A stretch of 64,000 bases of DNA, from contig NZ_JAUSYD010000001.1 in NCBI RefSeq assembly GCF_030816615.1, positions 1,674,001 to 1,738,000 on the forward strand, read 5' to 3'. The position numbers and the translations under genes are program-made. This DNA is from Streptomyces sp. B1I3 (GTDB taxonomy: Bacteria > Actinomycetota > Actinomycetes > Streptomycetales > Streptomycetaceae). Below, piece after piece: positions 17,583 to 25,671 of this stretch. The notes below the pieces were generated by a model. That model ran no database searches and was not told the DNA's origin. It worked only from the letters and a program-made list of their open reading frames with translations. Position 1 is the stretch's first letter, and each line of letters opens with the position of its first letter.

Positions 17583-18971
17583 TCAGGCCCCGGCGGCGAT
17601 CTGCGCCAGACGCCGTGCCTCGTCGCGGGTCGCGCGGGCGATGGCGTCCTCGTCCACCGTGGTCAGGTGGCTGTCCTCGACGACGGGCCTGCCGTCGACG
17701 AGGGAGAGGGTGACGGGGGCCGCGGCGCCGAAGACGAGCGCGGTCACCGGGTCGGCGATGGAGGCGTGCGCGAGGGTGTCCAGCTTCCACAGGACGAGGT
17801 CGGCGAGCTTGCCCGCCTCGAGGGAGCCGATCTGGTCGGCGCGGCCGAGGACCTGTGCGCCGCCGTAGGTACCGAGGCGCAGCGCCTGGCGTGCGTCGAG
17901 GGCCTTCTCGCGGTGGGCGCCGAGGCGGTTGATGAGGAGGGCGTTGCGCAGCTCGGTGTGGAGTTCGCCGGATTCGTTGGACGCGGTGCCGTCGACGCCG
18001 AGCCCGACCGGTACACCGGCGGCGAGCATGTCGGGGACGCGGGCGATGCCCGCGGCGAGGCGGGCGTTGGAGGACGGGCAGTGCGCCACGCCCGTGCCGG
18101 TACGCGCGAAGGCGGCGATGTCGGAGTCGTTCATGTGGACGCAGTGCGCCATCCACACGTCGTCGCCGAGCCAGCCCGTCGACTCGAAGTAGTCGGTCGG
18201 GCCCATGCCGAACAGCTCCTTGCAGAACTGTTCCTCCTCGACGGTCTCCGAGCCGTGGGTGTGCAGCCGTACGCCCCGGCGGCGGGCCAGTTCCGCGCCC
18301 TGCCTGAGCAGTTCGGTGGAGACCGAGAAGGGTGAGCAGGGTGCGACGGCGATCTGTGTCATCGCGTCGAAGGAGGCGTCGTGGTGGGCGTCGATGGTGG
18401 CCTCGGTCGCGGCGAGCGCCCCTTCCAGGGATTCGACGGCGAAGTCCGGCGGCAGCCCGCCGTCCTTCTCGCTGCGGTCCATGGAGCCGCGGGCGAGGGT
18501 GAACCGTACGCCCATGTCGCGGGCGGCGCCGATGATGGCGCCGGAGAGATCGCCGGAGCCCCGCGGATAGACGTAGTGGTGGTCCATCGCGGTGGTGACG
18601 CCGCCGCGGGCCATCATGGCGAGCGAACCCTGCGCGGCGGCCCGGGCCATCGGCTCGTCGATGCGCGCCCACGTCGGGTACAGGGCGACCAGCCAGTCGA
18701 AGAGGTTGTGGTCGGTCGCCAGGCCCCTGGTGATCCACTGGTAGAAGTGGTGATGGGTGTTGACGAGGCCGGGCGTGACGAGGTGGCCGGTGCCGTCGAT
18801 GCGCCGTACGACGTCGGCGAGGCCCTGCGGAGCCTTGCCCGCCCCGACGGACTCTATGCGGTTGCCCGCCACGACGATGTGCCCGGAAGCGTATTCGGTG
18901 TCGTGGGCGTCGACGGTGGCGATGGAGCAGTTCTCGATGACGGTGCGCTGTGGGTCTGCCGATGCTGCCAT
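17583..18971 (-). CDS. 8-oxoguanine deaminase
   Basis: Amidohydrolase-superfamily enzyme, 462 residues, expected to deaminate 8-oxoguanine to urate. Metal ligands are visible in NTHHHFYQW (His73-His75), LHTHGSETVEEE, DDVWMAHCVHM and GLGVDGTASNES. The MDHHYVYPRG and long ATEATIDAHHD segments match the 8-oxoguanine/guanine deaminase-like group rather than cytosine deaminases. ATG 18971 has GGAAG five bases upstream. It lies in the minus-strand urate operon, directly after the second NCS2 permease (45-base gap), so its product urate would feed uricase. Guanine deaminase is the alternative reading. Confidence 0.87.
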   Translation of the reverse strand: MAASADPQRTVIENCSIATVDAHDTEYASGHIVVAGNRIESVGAGKAPQGLADVVRRIDGTGHLVTPGLVNTHHHFYQWITRGLATDHNLFDWLVALYPTWARIDEPMARAAAQGSLAMMARGGVTTAMDHHYVYPRGSGDLSGAIIGAARDMGVRFTLARGSMDRSEKDGGLPPDFAVESLEGALAATEATIDAHHDASFDAMTQIAVAPCSPFSVSTELLRQGAELARRRGVRLHTHGSETVEEEQFCKELFGMGPTDYFESTGWLGDDVWMAHCVHMNDSDIAAFARTGTGVAHCPSSNARLAAGIARVPDMLAAGVPVGLGVDGTASNESGELHTELRNALLINRLGAHREKALDARQALRLGTYGGAQVLGRADQIGSLEAGKLADLVLWKLDTLAHASIADPVTALVFGAAAPVTLSLVDGRPVVEDSHLTTVDEDAIARATRDEARRLAQIAAGA

Positions 18972-19016
18972 GGCGCTTCCTTCTTCTTTCCCGGGATGTA
19001 TGGGCACGGCAGGACC

Positions 19017-20417
19017 CTAGGAGGATTTGAGTGCCACAGCGTTGCGGCTGTGGGTGCCGAGATGGTGGAAGAACAGGTTGAGCAGGACCGCGACGAGCGC
19101 TCCCGCACTGATTCCGGAGCCGAGCACGGTCTGCGCCCAGGAGGGGAATCCGGCGTAGAAGGCGGGTGCGGCGAGGGGGATGATGCCCGCACCGAGTGCC
19201 ACCGCGACGAGGATGATGTTGGAGCTGTCGTCGAGGCCGGCTTCGGACAGGGTCCTGATGCCGCTCACCGCGATCGAGCCGAAGAGGACGATGCCGGCGC
19301 CGCCGAGCACGGGCATCGGGACGAGTGAGACGACCGCGCCGAGCACGGGGAAGGCGCCCAGGACCAGCAGGACACCGCCCGCAGCCGCCACGACGTAGCG
19401 GCTGCGCACCCGGGTCAGCGACACGACGCCGACGTTCTGCGCGAAGGCGCTGGTGGGGAAACCTCCGAAGACGGGCCCGAGGAGGGTGGCGATGCCGTCG
19501 GTGCGCAGCCCGCGCGTGATGGTGGCGCCGTCGGTGCGGCGTTCACAGATCTCGCCGAGCGCGAGCATGCTCGCGGAGGACTCCGTCATCAGCACCAGCA
19601 TCACGATGCAGAGCGAGAGGATCGCGGCGGGCTGGAACTCGGGGGCGCCGAACGCGAAGGGCGTGGGCAGGGCGGCGACGGGTGCGGACCCGAGTGCGGA
19701 GAAGTCGGCGAGCCCGAACGGAATGGCCGCCAGCGTGCCGATGAACATGCCCGCGAGCAGGGCGACCTGCTTGACGAAGCCGCGCCCGAACCGCTGGATC
19801 AGCAGGATGACGACGAGGGTGAAGGCGGCCAGCGCCAGGTACTTCATCGAGCCGAAGTCGGCGGCCGTGGCGTCGCCGCCCTGCGCCCAGGAGACCGGTA
19901 CGGGCATCAGGGTGACCCCGATGAGGGTGATGACGACGCCGGTGACGAGCGGCGGGAAGAACCGCAGCAGTCGTCCGAAGAAGGGCCCGACGGCCAGGCA
20001 GAAGGCGCCTGCGACGATCACCGCGCCATAGATGGCGGGGAGTTGGTGGCCGTCCGCGCTGGTCTCGGCGATGGCGAGCATCGGGGCGATGCCCGCGGAG
20101 GAAGCCGCGTTGACGAAGGGCAGCCGGTTCCCGGCGAAACGGCCGGCGCCGAGGGTCTGCAGGAGGGTGGCGAGCCCGGCGATCAGCAGGCTCGCAGCGA
20201 TCAGGCGGGTCATGCCGGCGGTGTCCAGTCCGGCCGCCTGCCCGATGATGAGCGGAGGGGTGACGACGCCCGCGTACATGGCGGCGATGTGCTGGAGCGC
20301 GGCGGGGACGAGCCGCGGGGGCGGGAGCTTTTCGTCCACCGGGTGAACTGCCGTTCCAGCAGCGGCCGGTGGTGCGGTACATGGGCCTTTCACCGGCCCC
20401 GTTGCAGGCTGTGCCAT
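19017..20417 (-). CDS. NCS2-family purine permease
   Basis: A 466-residue uracil-xanthine/urate type symporter, paralogous to the permease at 15848-17362 (shared HPVDEKLPP, QHIAAMYAGVV, MTESSASMLALGEI, FAQNVGVVSLTRVRSRYV). Fourteen membrane segments are predicted. The ATG at 20417 has GGAGGG seven bases upstream. It lies 62 bases after uricase in the same operon, favouring urate or xanthine uptake. Sequence alone does not separate the substrates of the two copies. Confidence 0.93.
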   Translation of the reverse strand: MAQPATGPVKGPCTAPPAAAGTAVHPVDEKLPPPRLVPAALQHIAAMYAGVVTPPLIIGQAAGLDTAGMTRLIAASLLIAGLATLLQTLGAGRFAGNRLPFVNAASSAGIAPMLAIAETSADGHQLPAIYGAVIVAGAFCLAVGPFFGRLLRFFPPLVTGVVITLIGVTLMPVPVSWAQGGDATAADFGSMKYLALAAFTLVVILLIQRFGRGFVKQVALLAGMFIGTLAAIPFGLADFSALGSAPVAALPTPFAFGAPEFQPAAILSLCIVMLVLMTESSASMLALGEICERRTDGATITRGLRTDGIATLLGPVFGGFPTSAFAQNVGVVSLTRVRSRYVVAAAGGVLLVLGAFPVLGAVVSLVPMPVLGGAGIVLFGSIAVSGIRTLSEAGLDDSSNIILVAVALGAGIIPLAAPAFYAGFPSWAQTVLGSGISAGALVAVLLNLFFHHLGTHSRNAVALKSS

Positions 20418-20479
20418 GGGATTTCCCTCCGGGATGACCGGCCCCCGCCGCCGAGGGCGGGGGCCGGTTCAGCACCGCG

Positions 20480-21403
20480 TCAGAGGTTGGTCATGTCGAC
20501 CGGGATCTTCGGCTCGACGCCGTCCCGCAGGACGGTCGCCTCGATGAGGCCGTACGGACGGTCGGCCGCGAAGTACACCTCGTTGTCGTTCTTGAGGCCG
20601 AACGGCTCCAGGTCCACCAGGAAGTGGTGGTTGTTCGGGAGCGAGAAGCGGATCTCGTCGATCTCGCTGCGGCTGTTGATGATGCGCGAACCCATCTGGT
20701 ACAGGGTCTGCTGGAGCGACAGGGAGTACGTCTCCGCGAAGGCCTGGAGCATGTGCCTGCGCGCCTGCTCGTAGGACTTCTCCCAGTTCGGCATGCGTTC
20801 TTCGTCGCTGGTCCAGTTGTACCGCCACTTGGCGGAGACGTCGGTCGCCAGGATGCGGTCGTACGCCTCCTTCAGGGTCGTGTACCTGTCCTTGACGTAG
20901 CCCCAGAACTCCGAGTTGGTGGAGTTCATGACGCTGAGGTCCTTGAGACCGGAGATGACCTCCCACTTCTCACCGTCGAAGGTGATCTGGGTGGTGCGCG
21001 TCTCCTGGCCCTTGCGGACGAAGGAGTGCTTGACCTCGTCGGCACCGATGAACTTCGAGTTGCCGTCGGAGGTCGCGATGCGCTCCCAGGCGTACTCCTC
21101 GATCCGGATCCTGGCGACCTTGATCGGCTCCTGCGAGCTCACGAAGTGCCGGGCCAGGTGGATGCCGAACTGCTCGGCGGACTCGATGCCGTGTTCCTTG
21201 GCGAAGGCGAACACCGTGTTCTTGGTGGTGTCGGTCGGCAGGACGTTGGCGTTGGAGCCCGAGTAGTGGACGTCGTCCATGTCACCGGAGAGGGCGACGG
21301 AGACGTTGAGGTCCTTGATGTGGTGGGTGTCGCCGTCCCGCGTGATCTTGACGACGCGGTTCTCTGCTTTGCCGTACTGGTTCTGGCCGAGAATCGTGGG
21401 CAT
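20480..21403 (-). CDS. pucL: Uricase (factor-independent urate hydroxylase)
   Basis: Cofactor-free urate oxidase, 307 residues, converting urate and O2 to 5-hydroxyisourate and H2O2. The residues used in the active site are recognisable: a lysine in QNQYGKAENRVVK, a threonine in PTDTTKNTVFAFAKEHG, the SSQEPIKVARIRIEEYAWERI strand, and the histidine in SLPNNHHFLVDLEPFGLKN. It starts 6 bases after the hydroxyisourate hydrolase stop. Because the reaction yields peroxide, co-regulation with the catalase at 32814 through the same operator makes physiological sense. Confidence 0.97.
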   Translation of the reverse strand: MPTILGQNQYGKAENRVVKITRDGDTHHIKDLNVSVALSGDMDDVHYSGSNANVLPTDTTKNTVFAFAKEHGIESAEQFGIHLARHFVSSQEPIKVARIRIEEYAWERIATSDGNSKFIGADEVKHSFVRKGQETRTTQITFDGEKWEVISGLKDLSVMNSTNSEFWGYVKDRYTTLKEAYDRILATDVSAKWRYNWTSDEERMPNWEKSYEQARRHMLQAFAETYSLSLQQTLYQMGSRIINSRSEIDEIRFSLPNNHHFLVDLEPFGLKNDNEVYFAADRPYGLIEATVLRDGVEPKIPVDMTNL

Positions 21404-21409
21404 TGTCTG

Positions 21410-21802
21410 CTAGCTCCCTCGGTAAACGGAGTAGCCGAACGGGTTGAGCAGCAGCGGTACGTGATAGTGCTCGCCCGGGGTGACGGCGAACGCGATCGCC
21501 ACCTCCGGGAAGAACGCGCCGCTGTCCCTTACGCGGGGGGCGTCCTGCTGCGCCTCGGCTTGCTTCTTCGCTGTGAAGTACGACTCGGTGTCGAAGACGA
21601 GCCGTACGTGGGTGGTGCCTTCCGGCAGGGCCGGCAGGTCTTTGCAGCGCCCGTCCGCGTCGGTCGCGGATCCGCCGAGCGTCACATACTGCGTTTCGCC
21701 GCCGCTGCGGGCGGCCAGGGAGACGGAGACGGCTTCGGCGGGACGGCCGATGCTGGTGTCCAGGATGTGGGTGGACACCGATGCGGTGGTGTCGGTGCTC
21801 AA
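21410..21802 (-). CDS. uraH: 5-hydroxyisourate hydrolase
   Basis: Transthyretin-like enzyme, about 130 residues, opening 5-hydroxyisourate to OHCU. It begins MSTDTTASVSTHILDTSIGRPA and ends in the family-diagnostic YRGS tetrapeptide; the His of THILD and the HYHVPLLLNPFGYSVYRGS segment form the active site. TTG at 21802 is preferred: AAGGAG lies ten bases upstream, and a GTG at 21811 sits too close to that site. The gene lies between the OHCU decarboxylase and uricase genes. Confidence 0.95.
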   Translation of the reverse strand: MSTDTTASVSTHILDTSIGRPAEAVSVSLAARSGGETQYVTLGGSATDADGRCKDLPALPEGTTHVRLVFDTESYFTAKKQAEAQQDAPRVRDSGAFFPEVAIAFAVTPGEHYHVPLLLNPFGYSVYRGS

Positions 21803-21843
21803 GACCGTCACGCTCCTTGTTCTCGGGAGTGCTGTACGGGACC

Positions 21844-22350
21844 TCAGGAGTCCTGTAGAAGGCGGGTCAGCCGGATGCGGTTGATCTTGCCCAGCTCGGT
21901 GCGGACGATCTCGCGTTCCTGCTCGGGCGAGTTGCCGATCCGGGCCTTCACCGCGTCGCGCATCTGCTCACCGGTGGCTCCGGTGGCGCAGATCAGGAAG
22001 ACGTGCCCGAACCGCTCCTGGTAAGCCAGGTTGAGTTCGAGCATCTCCGCCCTGAGCTCCTCGGACGCACCGGCCATTCCGCGCTGTTCACGGGCGGAGG
22101 CCGGGTCCCCCGGCTTGGGGCGGCCGATGGGCGGGTGGCCGGCCATCGCGTCGGCCAGGTCCTCCGCGGTGAGCTCGGCCATGGCGGCGTCGCTCGCGGT
22201 GAACAGGGCTTCCGTGTCGGCGTAGGGCCGGTGGGCGAGGATGATGCTTCCCCACTCCGCACTGGCACACACCTCGTGCAGCACGGCTGTGGCCTCGTCG
22301 GCCGCCAGGGTGTTGAACCGGGCCAGACCCGGTGTGGAGCTCGTAGTCAC
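21844..22350 (-). CDS. uraD: OHCU decarboxylase
   Basis: 2-oxo-4-hydroxy-4-carboxy-5-ureidoimidazoline decarboxylase, 168 residues, producing S-allantoin. The motif GHPPIGRP contains the catalytic histidine; SAEWGSIILAHRPYADTEALF, LNLAYQERFGHVFLICATG and GKINRIRLTRL match the family. The GTG at 22350 has GGAGG five bases upstream. It is the first gene of the urate operon (uraD, uraH, uricase, NCS2 permease, 8-oxoguanine deaminase). Promoter and class A operator lie at 22397-22438. Confidence 0.95.
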   Translation of the reverse strand: MTTSSTPGLARFNTLAADEATAVLHEVCASAEWGSIILAHRPYADTEALFTASDAAMAELTAEDLADAMAGHPPIGRPKPGDPASAREQRGMAGASEELRAEMLELNLAYQERFGHVFLICATGATGEQMRDAVKARIGNSPEQEREIVRTELGKINRIRLTRLLQDS

Positions 22351-22396
22351 GGGAGCCTCCGTGGCTTTTTTCCGCTGTGCGTTTTCGGGCTGCGGA

Positions 22397-22426
22397 CAGC
22401 TAACGCCCTTCCCCACACCACGTCAA
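22397..22426 (-). promoter_or_regulatory. Promoter of the urate operon
   Basis: On the minus strand TTGACG (22426-22421) and TAGCTG (22402-22397) are 18 bases apart. The -35 is embedded in the class A operator, as at catalase, where the spacing is also 18. Confidence 0.6.
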
Positions 22427-22438
22427 CAGTTTGTTGAA
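22422..22438. promoter_or_regulatory. Class A operator of the urate operon
   Basis: Read toward uraD it is TTCAACAAACTGTTGAC, identical to the copy upstream of catalase and in the same orientation relative to its gene; the identity extends to 19 bases. It covers the -35 element. Confidence 0.78.
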
Positions 22439-22506
22439 ATTCCATGAACAGATAATGCCGCCGCCCCAGTTCCCGGACGACGGCATTGACCGCGCATTAC
22501 GCTCAG

Positions 22507-22884
22507 CTACTCACCCTTGGCCGCATCGTCCCGGTTCAGGTAGTTGTAGACGGTGAACCGGGAGACCCCGAGGGCTCCGGCCACGGTCTCGACACCGTGC
22601 CGCACCGAGAAGGCACCGCGTGCCTCCAAAGTGCGCACCACGCCCTGCTTCGTCTTGCGGTCCAGCTCAGCCAGTGGCATTCCGTGCCGCCGCTCCATCG
22701 CGGCCAGGATGTGGTCGAGCGATTCGGAGAGCTGCGGGAGCCGTACGGCTATGACGTCCGTCCCCTCCCAGGCGAGCACCACGTCCTCGGTGGTGGCCTG
22801 CCCCGGGTCCAGCAGCTCGGCGCCCATGGCGTCGACGAGCGGCTTCACGGCGGTGACCAGGGGGTGATCGGCCGGTGCGGTCAC
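22507..22884 (-). CDS. HTH_22 (DauR/YheO-like) helix-turn-helix protein
   Basis: A 125-residue DNA-binding protein. The N-terminal part (DVVLAWEGTDVIAVRLPQLSESLDHILAAM) resembles a reduced PAS-like region; the C-terminal part is an HTH_22 domain, TKQGVVRTLEARGAFSVRHGVETVAGALGVSRFTVYNYLNR. GTG 22884 overlaps the stop of the upstream DUF77 gene as GTGA, so the two are coupled. It ends 68 bases before the urate operon operator, making it a candidate second regulator of purine genes. It is much shorter than full-length DauR/YheO proteins. Confidence 0.8.
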   Translation of the reverse strand: MTAPADHPLVTAVKPLVDAMGAELLDPGQATTEDVVLAWEGTDVIAVRLPQLSESLDHILAAMERRHGMPLAELDRKTKQGVVRTLEARGAFSVRHGVETVAGALGVSRFTVYNYLNRDDAAKGE

Positions 22885-23132
22885 GGGGTGTCCTCCCCGA
22901 TCACGTTGAGCTGGAGGGAGACCCGGGTGGCACCCGAGGCCAGGGCCTTGTGGAGCAGGGAGTCCACCGCCTCGAGGACCTGACCGGCCTCCCCCTCGGC
23001 CGTGTTCCCGAAGGGGCCCACGTCCACCGCGTCCAGGTCGGCGGTCTGGATGACCTCGCGGGCCGCCACCGCGTGCGCGGGTGCCTCGTCGAGATCGAAC
23101 GGCTCGGTGGTGAACTCCACCCTCAGGCGCAC
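22881..23132 (-). CDS. DUF77/MTH1187-like thiamine-binding protein
   Basis: An 83-residue protein of the small ferredoxin-fold DUF77 (YkoF-related, thiamine-binding) family: RVEFTTEPFDL at the start, VGPFGNTAEG in the middle and GATRVSLQLNVIGE near the end. GTG 23132 has AGGAGG upstream. It is translationally coupled to the HTH_22 gene. Its purpose beside purine catabolism is unclear; a small-ligand sensor partner for the HTH protein is a reasonable inference but untested. Confidence 0.75.
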   Translation of the reverse strand: MRLRVEFTTEPFDLDEAPAHAVAAREVIQTADLDAVDVGPFGNTAEGEAGQVLEAVDSLLHKALASGATRVSLQLNVIGEDTP

Positions 23133-23272
23133 GGTGCCTCCTCATGTCCCGCCGCGTCCGTCGGCTCGCACGGCTCGTCCCGACCTTAAGGCACGCCCTC
23201 CGGGACGCGGAGGTCCTGAGAAAGGCGGACCGCGGCGGCACGGCGGGCCACGGCACGGCGGTCCCCGGGGCT

Positions 23273-24115
23273 TCACGGCCCGGCCTGGATGTCCCCCCGG
23301 GTGGACGAGGTGATCGGATCGCCGTGCGCGAAGTCTCCGGGCGGGATACCCGGGTGGTGCCCGTCCCTGACGAGTCCGGCGGTGGCGGCGGCCGGCCCGA
23401 GCGCGAGCCGGGAGACGATCCGGTAGCGGTCGCCCCGGTAGAGCGAATGGACGTACTCCACGGGCAGCCCGGCCGTGTCCGAGGTGAGGCGCTCGAAGAG
23501 CAGGGCCGGGGAGAGTTCGGGGACCTCCAGGAGCTGGGCCTCCGCCCGGGTGACGACGGTGGGCTCGATGGCCTGGACGGCCTCGCGGACGTGCACCCCG
23601 TGGGTGTGGCGCAGGTGCTCGTAGAGGTCGCCGTCCTCCAGCTCCTGCGCCGACAGGCCGGGGACGAGCGCCGCCCTGATGTGCAGGTGCTCGATCGCCA
23701 TCGGTGCGCCGTCGACCAGGCGCAGCCGTGCGACGTAGACGATCTCCTCGGCGGGCGACATCCGCAGTTTCCGGCCGACCCGGGCGCCGGCCTGCAGGGT
23801 GGTGAACTCCAGCAGACGGCTCGACCACGCCCCGGCCGCCTGCGGCACGCTCAGCGCCAGGTCGGCGGAGACCAGCTCCTGGGTGATCTTCTCCGGTGCG
23901 ACGAACATCCCCCGCCCGTGCTCGCGGACCAGCAGCCCGGCGGCCACCAGCTCGTCGACGGCGGCCCGCAGGGTCGGCCGGGACACGCCGAGCAGGGTGC
24001 AGAGCGCCCGCTCGGACGGGATGGCGTCCCCAGGACTGCGGCTCTCGATCAGCTGGAGGACCGCGTCGCGGGCCCGTTCCCGCTTGAGCACCGTCCCCGG
24101 TACGTCGGCTTTCAT
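23273..24115 (-). CDS. GntR-family regulator (HutC/UTRA type)
   Basis: A 280-residue repressor-type protein. The N-terminal winged helix reads PGDAIPSERALCTLLGVSRPTLRAAVDELVAAGLLVREHGRGMFVA; the UTRA ligand domain (about residues 90-245) includes AGARVGRKLRM, PMAIEHLHI and LPVEYVHSLYRGDRYRI. It is in the same subfamily as DasR, the amino-sugar regulator of Streptomyces. It diverges from a sugar ABC importer plus hexosaminidase operon, which is its likely target. About 35 C-terminal residues beyond the domain are low-complexity. Confidence 0.92.
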   Translation of the reverse strand: MKADVPGTVLKRERARDAVLQLIESRSPGDAIPSERALCTLLGVSRPTLRAAVDELVAAGLLVREHGRGMFVAPEKITQELVSADLALSVPQAAGAWSSRLLEFTTLQAGARVGRKLRMSPAEEIVYVARLRLVDGAPMAIEHLHIRAALVPGLSAQELEDGDLYEHLRHTHGVHVREAVQAIEPTVVTRAEAQLLEVPELSPALLFERLTSDTAGLPVEYVHSLYRGDRYRIVSRLALGPAAATAGLVRDGHHPGIPPGDFAHGDPITSSTRGDIQAGP

Positions 24116-24266
24116 CCACGCCCCTTCTGGAGGTCAGCTCCCTTTACCAGTTGAGCATCCGGCGGCCACTGGTCAGGGGAAGTGTAGCCACCCGCGCCGG
24201 GAAGAACAGTGGCCGACCGGCGCAAGGTCGCCAAAGTCCCTTTTTACAGGAGGGGTTGACGGCCCC

Positions 24267-24282
24267 ATTGGTCTATGCCACC
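24267..24282. promoter_or_regulatory. DasR-box-like site
   Basis: ATTGGTCTATGCCACC resembles the dre consensus AGTGGTCTAGACCACT. Further TGGTC half-sites occur in ACTGGTCAGG at 24168 and 24322 and in GTGGTCAGG at 24331. It lies between the GntR gene and the sugar importer operon. Confidence 0.45.
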
Positions 24283-24309
24283 TTCATCCACCATCAAGAG
24301 GTGAGCTGT

Positions 24310-24326
24310 CCAGTGGACTTCACTGG
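24310..24326. promoter_or_regulatory. Inverted repeat upstream of the sugar-binding protein gene
   Basis: CCAGTG-GACTT-CACTGG is a perfect 6-bp-arm palindrome 37 bases before the GTG start. It is a candidate operator for the divergent GntR protein. Confidence 0.5.
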
Positions 24327-24362
24327 TCAGGTGGTCAGGTCTCTGCCCCGTTGAGGTGAACC

Positions 24363-25628
24363 GTGAAGTACCGCTTGCTTGCCGGCGTGTCCGCGCTCGT
24401 GACGGCCGCCGCCCTCAGTTCCTGCAGTTCCGCGGAAGACGGTGCCGACGAGGCCGGGGGCAGGACCGCGGTCGACGTCTGGCTGATGCGCGACAGCGTC
24501 TCGGCCGCGTTCCAGAAGGAGTTCACGGCGGGTTTCGAGGCCACGCACCCGGACATCGACGTCAGGATCCAGATCCAGGAGTGGGACGGCATCGGCCAGA
24601 AGATCACCGCCGCCCTGGCGAGCAACGACGCCCCGGACGTCATCGAGGCGGGCAACACGCAGGTGGCCCAGTTCGCGGGGAGTGGCGGCCTGCTGGACCT
24701 CAGCGACAGGAAGGACGAGCTGAACGGCGAGGACTGGCTGAAGGGCCTGGCCGAACCCGGCTCGTACGAGGGCAAGCAGTACGGCATCCCGTACTACGCG
24801 GCCAACCGCGTCGTGATCTACCGGACCGACCTGTTCGAGAAGGCCGGCGTCGACGCCAAGCAGATCACCACGCGTGAGCGGTGGATCGACGCCACCACGA
24901 AGCTCGACAAGGGCGGCACGCAGGGCATCTACCTGCCCGGCCAGCTCTGGTACGCGCTGGGCGGCTTCATCTGGGACGAGGGCGGCGACTTCGCCACCGA
25001 GTCCGGCGGCCGGTGGAAGGGAGCGCTGGACACTCCCGAGGCGATGCGGGGCATGGCCTTCTACGCCCGGCTGCAGGCGCTCGGCAAGGGTCCCAAGGAC
25101 TCCGACGAGGACGATCCGCCGCAGGCCGAGGTGATGGCCCAGGGCCAGGTGGCCCAGGTCATCTCCACCCCGGGCGGAGCCAACGTGATCATGGAGAACA
25201 ATCCCGCCCTCAAGGGGAAGCTGGGCTTCTTCCCGATCCCCGGCAAGACGGCCGGGACACCGGGGGCGGTGTTCACCGGCGGTTCGGACCTGGTCGTTCC
25301 CGCGGCGGCGGGCCACCCCGACGCGGCACTGACCTTCATCAAGGAGCTCACGGGCGACGCCTGGCAGAAGAAGCTCGCGGTGGCCATGAGCTACGTGCCC
25401 AACCGGACCACGCTGGCCTCGGCCGTGGCGGACGACCCCGGCGCCTCGGCGATGGCCGTCGGCGCGGCGAACGGCCGTGCGACGCCGAACACCCCGGGCT
25501 GGGCGGCGGTGGAGGCAGAGAACCCGGTCAAGGACTACATGACCGCCGTCCTCACCGGCGGTGACACCGCCGAGGAGGCGGCCAAGGCCTCCGCGGACAT
25601 CACCCGGGCCATGAACGCCGGCTCCTGA
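24363..25628 (+). CDS. Sugar ABC transporter substrate-binding lipoprotein
   Basis: A 421-residue extracellular solute-binding protein of family 1, anchored by a lipobox (AAALSSC). Visible elements are TAGFEATHPDIDVRIQIQEWDGIGQKITAALASNDAPDVIEAGNTQ-like binding-protein segments and a C-terminal NPVKDYMTAVLTGGDTAEEAAK helix. The linked GH20 hexosaminidase and HutC-type GntR regulator favour N-acetylglucosamine oligomers such as chitobiose (NgcE-like role), an inference. GTG 24363 follows GAGGTGAACC. First gene of a four- or five-gene operon. Confidence 0.9.
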   Translation: MKYRLLAGVSALVTAAALSSCSSAEDGADEAGGRTAVDVWLMRDSVSAAFQKEFTAGFEATHPDIDVRIQIQEWDGIGQKITAALASNDAPDVIEAGNTQVAQFAGSGGLLDLSDRKDELNGEDWLKGLAEPGSYEGKQYGIPYYAANRVVIYRTDLFEKAGVDAKQITTRERWIDATTKLDKGGTQGIYLPGQLWYALGGFIWDEGGDFATESGGRWKGALDTPEAMRGMAFYARLQALGKGPKDSDEDDPPQAEVMAQGQVAQVISTPGGANVIMENNPALKGKLGFFPIPGKTAGTPGAVFTGGSDLVVPAAAGHPDAALTFIKELTGDAWQKKLAVAMSYVPNRTTLASAVADDPGASAMAVGAANGRATPNTPGWAAVEAENPVKDYMTAVLTGGDTAEEAAKASADITRAMNAGS

Positions 25629-25671
25629 CCCGGCCCCCACCCGTTTCCCGCCACCGAGAGGAGGCCCCGCC

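Noticed and set aside
15797..18335. Overlapping plus-strand frames of 500-640 codons
   Set aside because: They mirror the NCS2 permease and deaminase on the minus strand, which have full family motifs.
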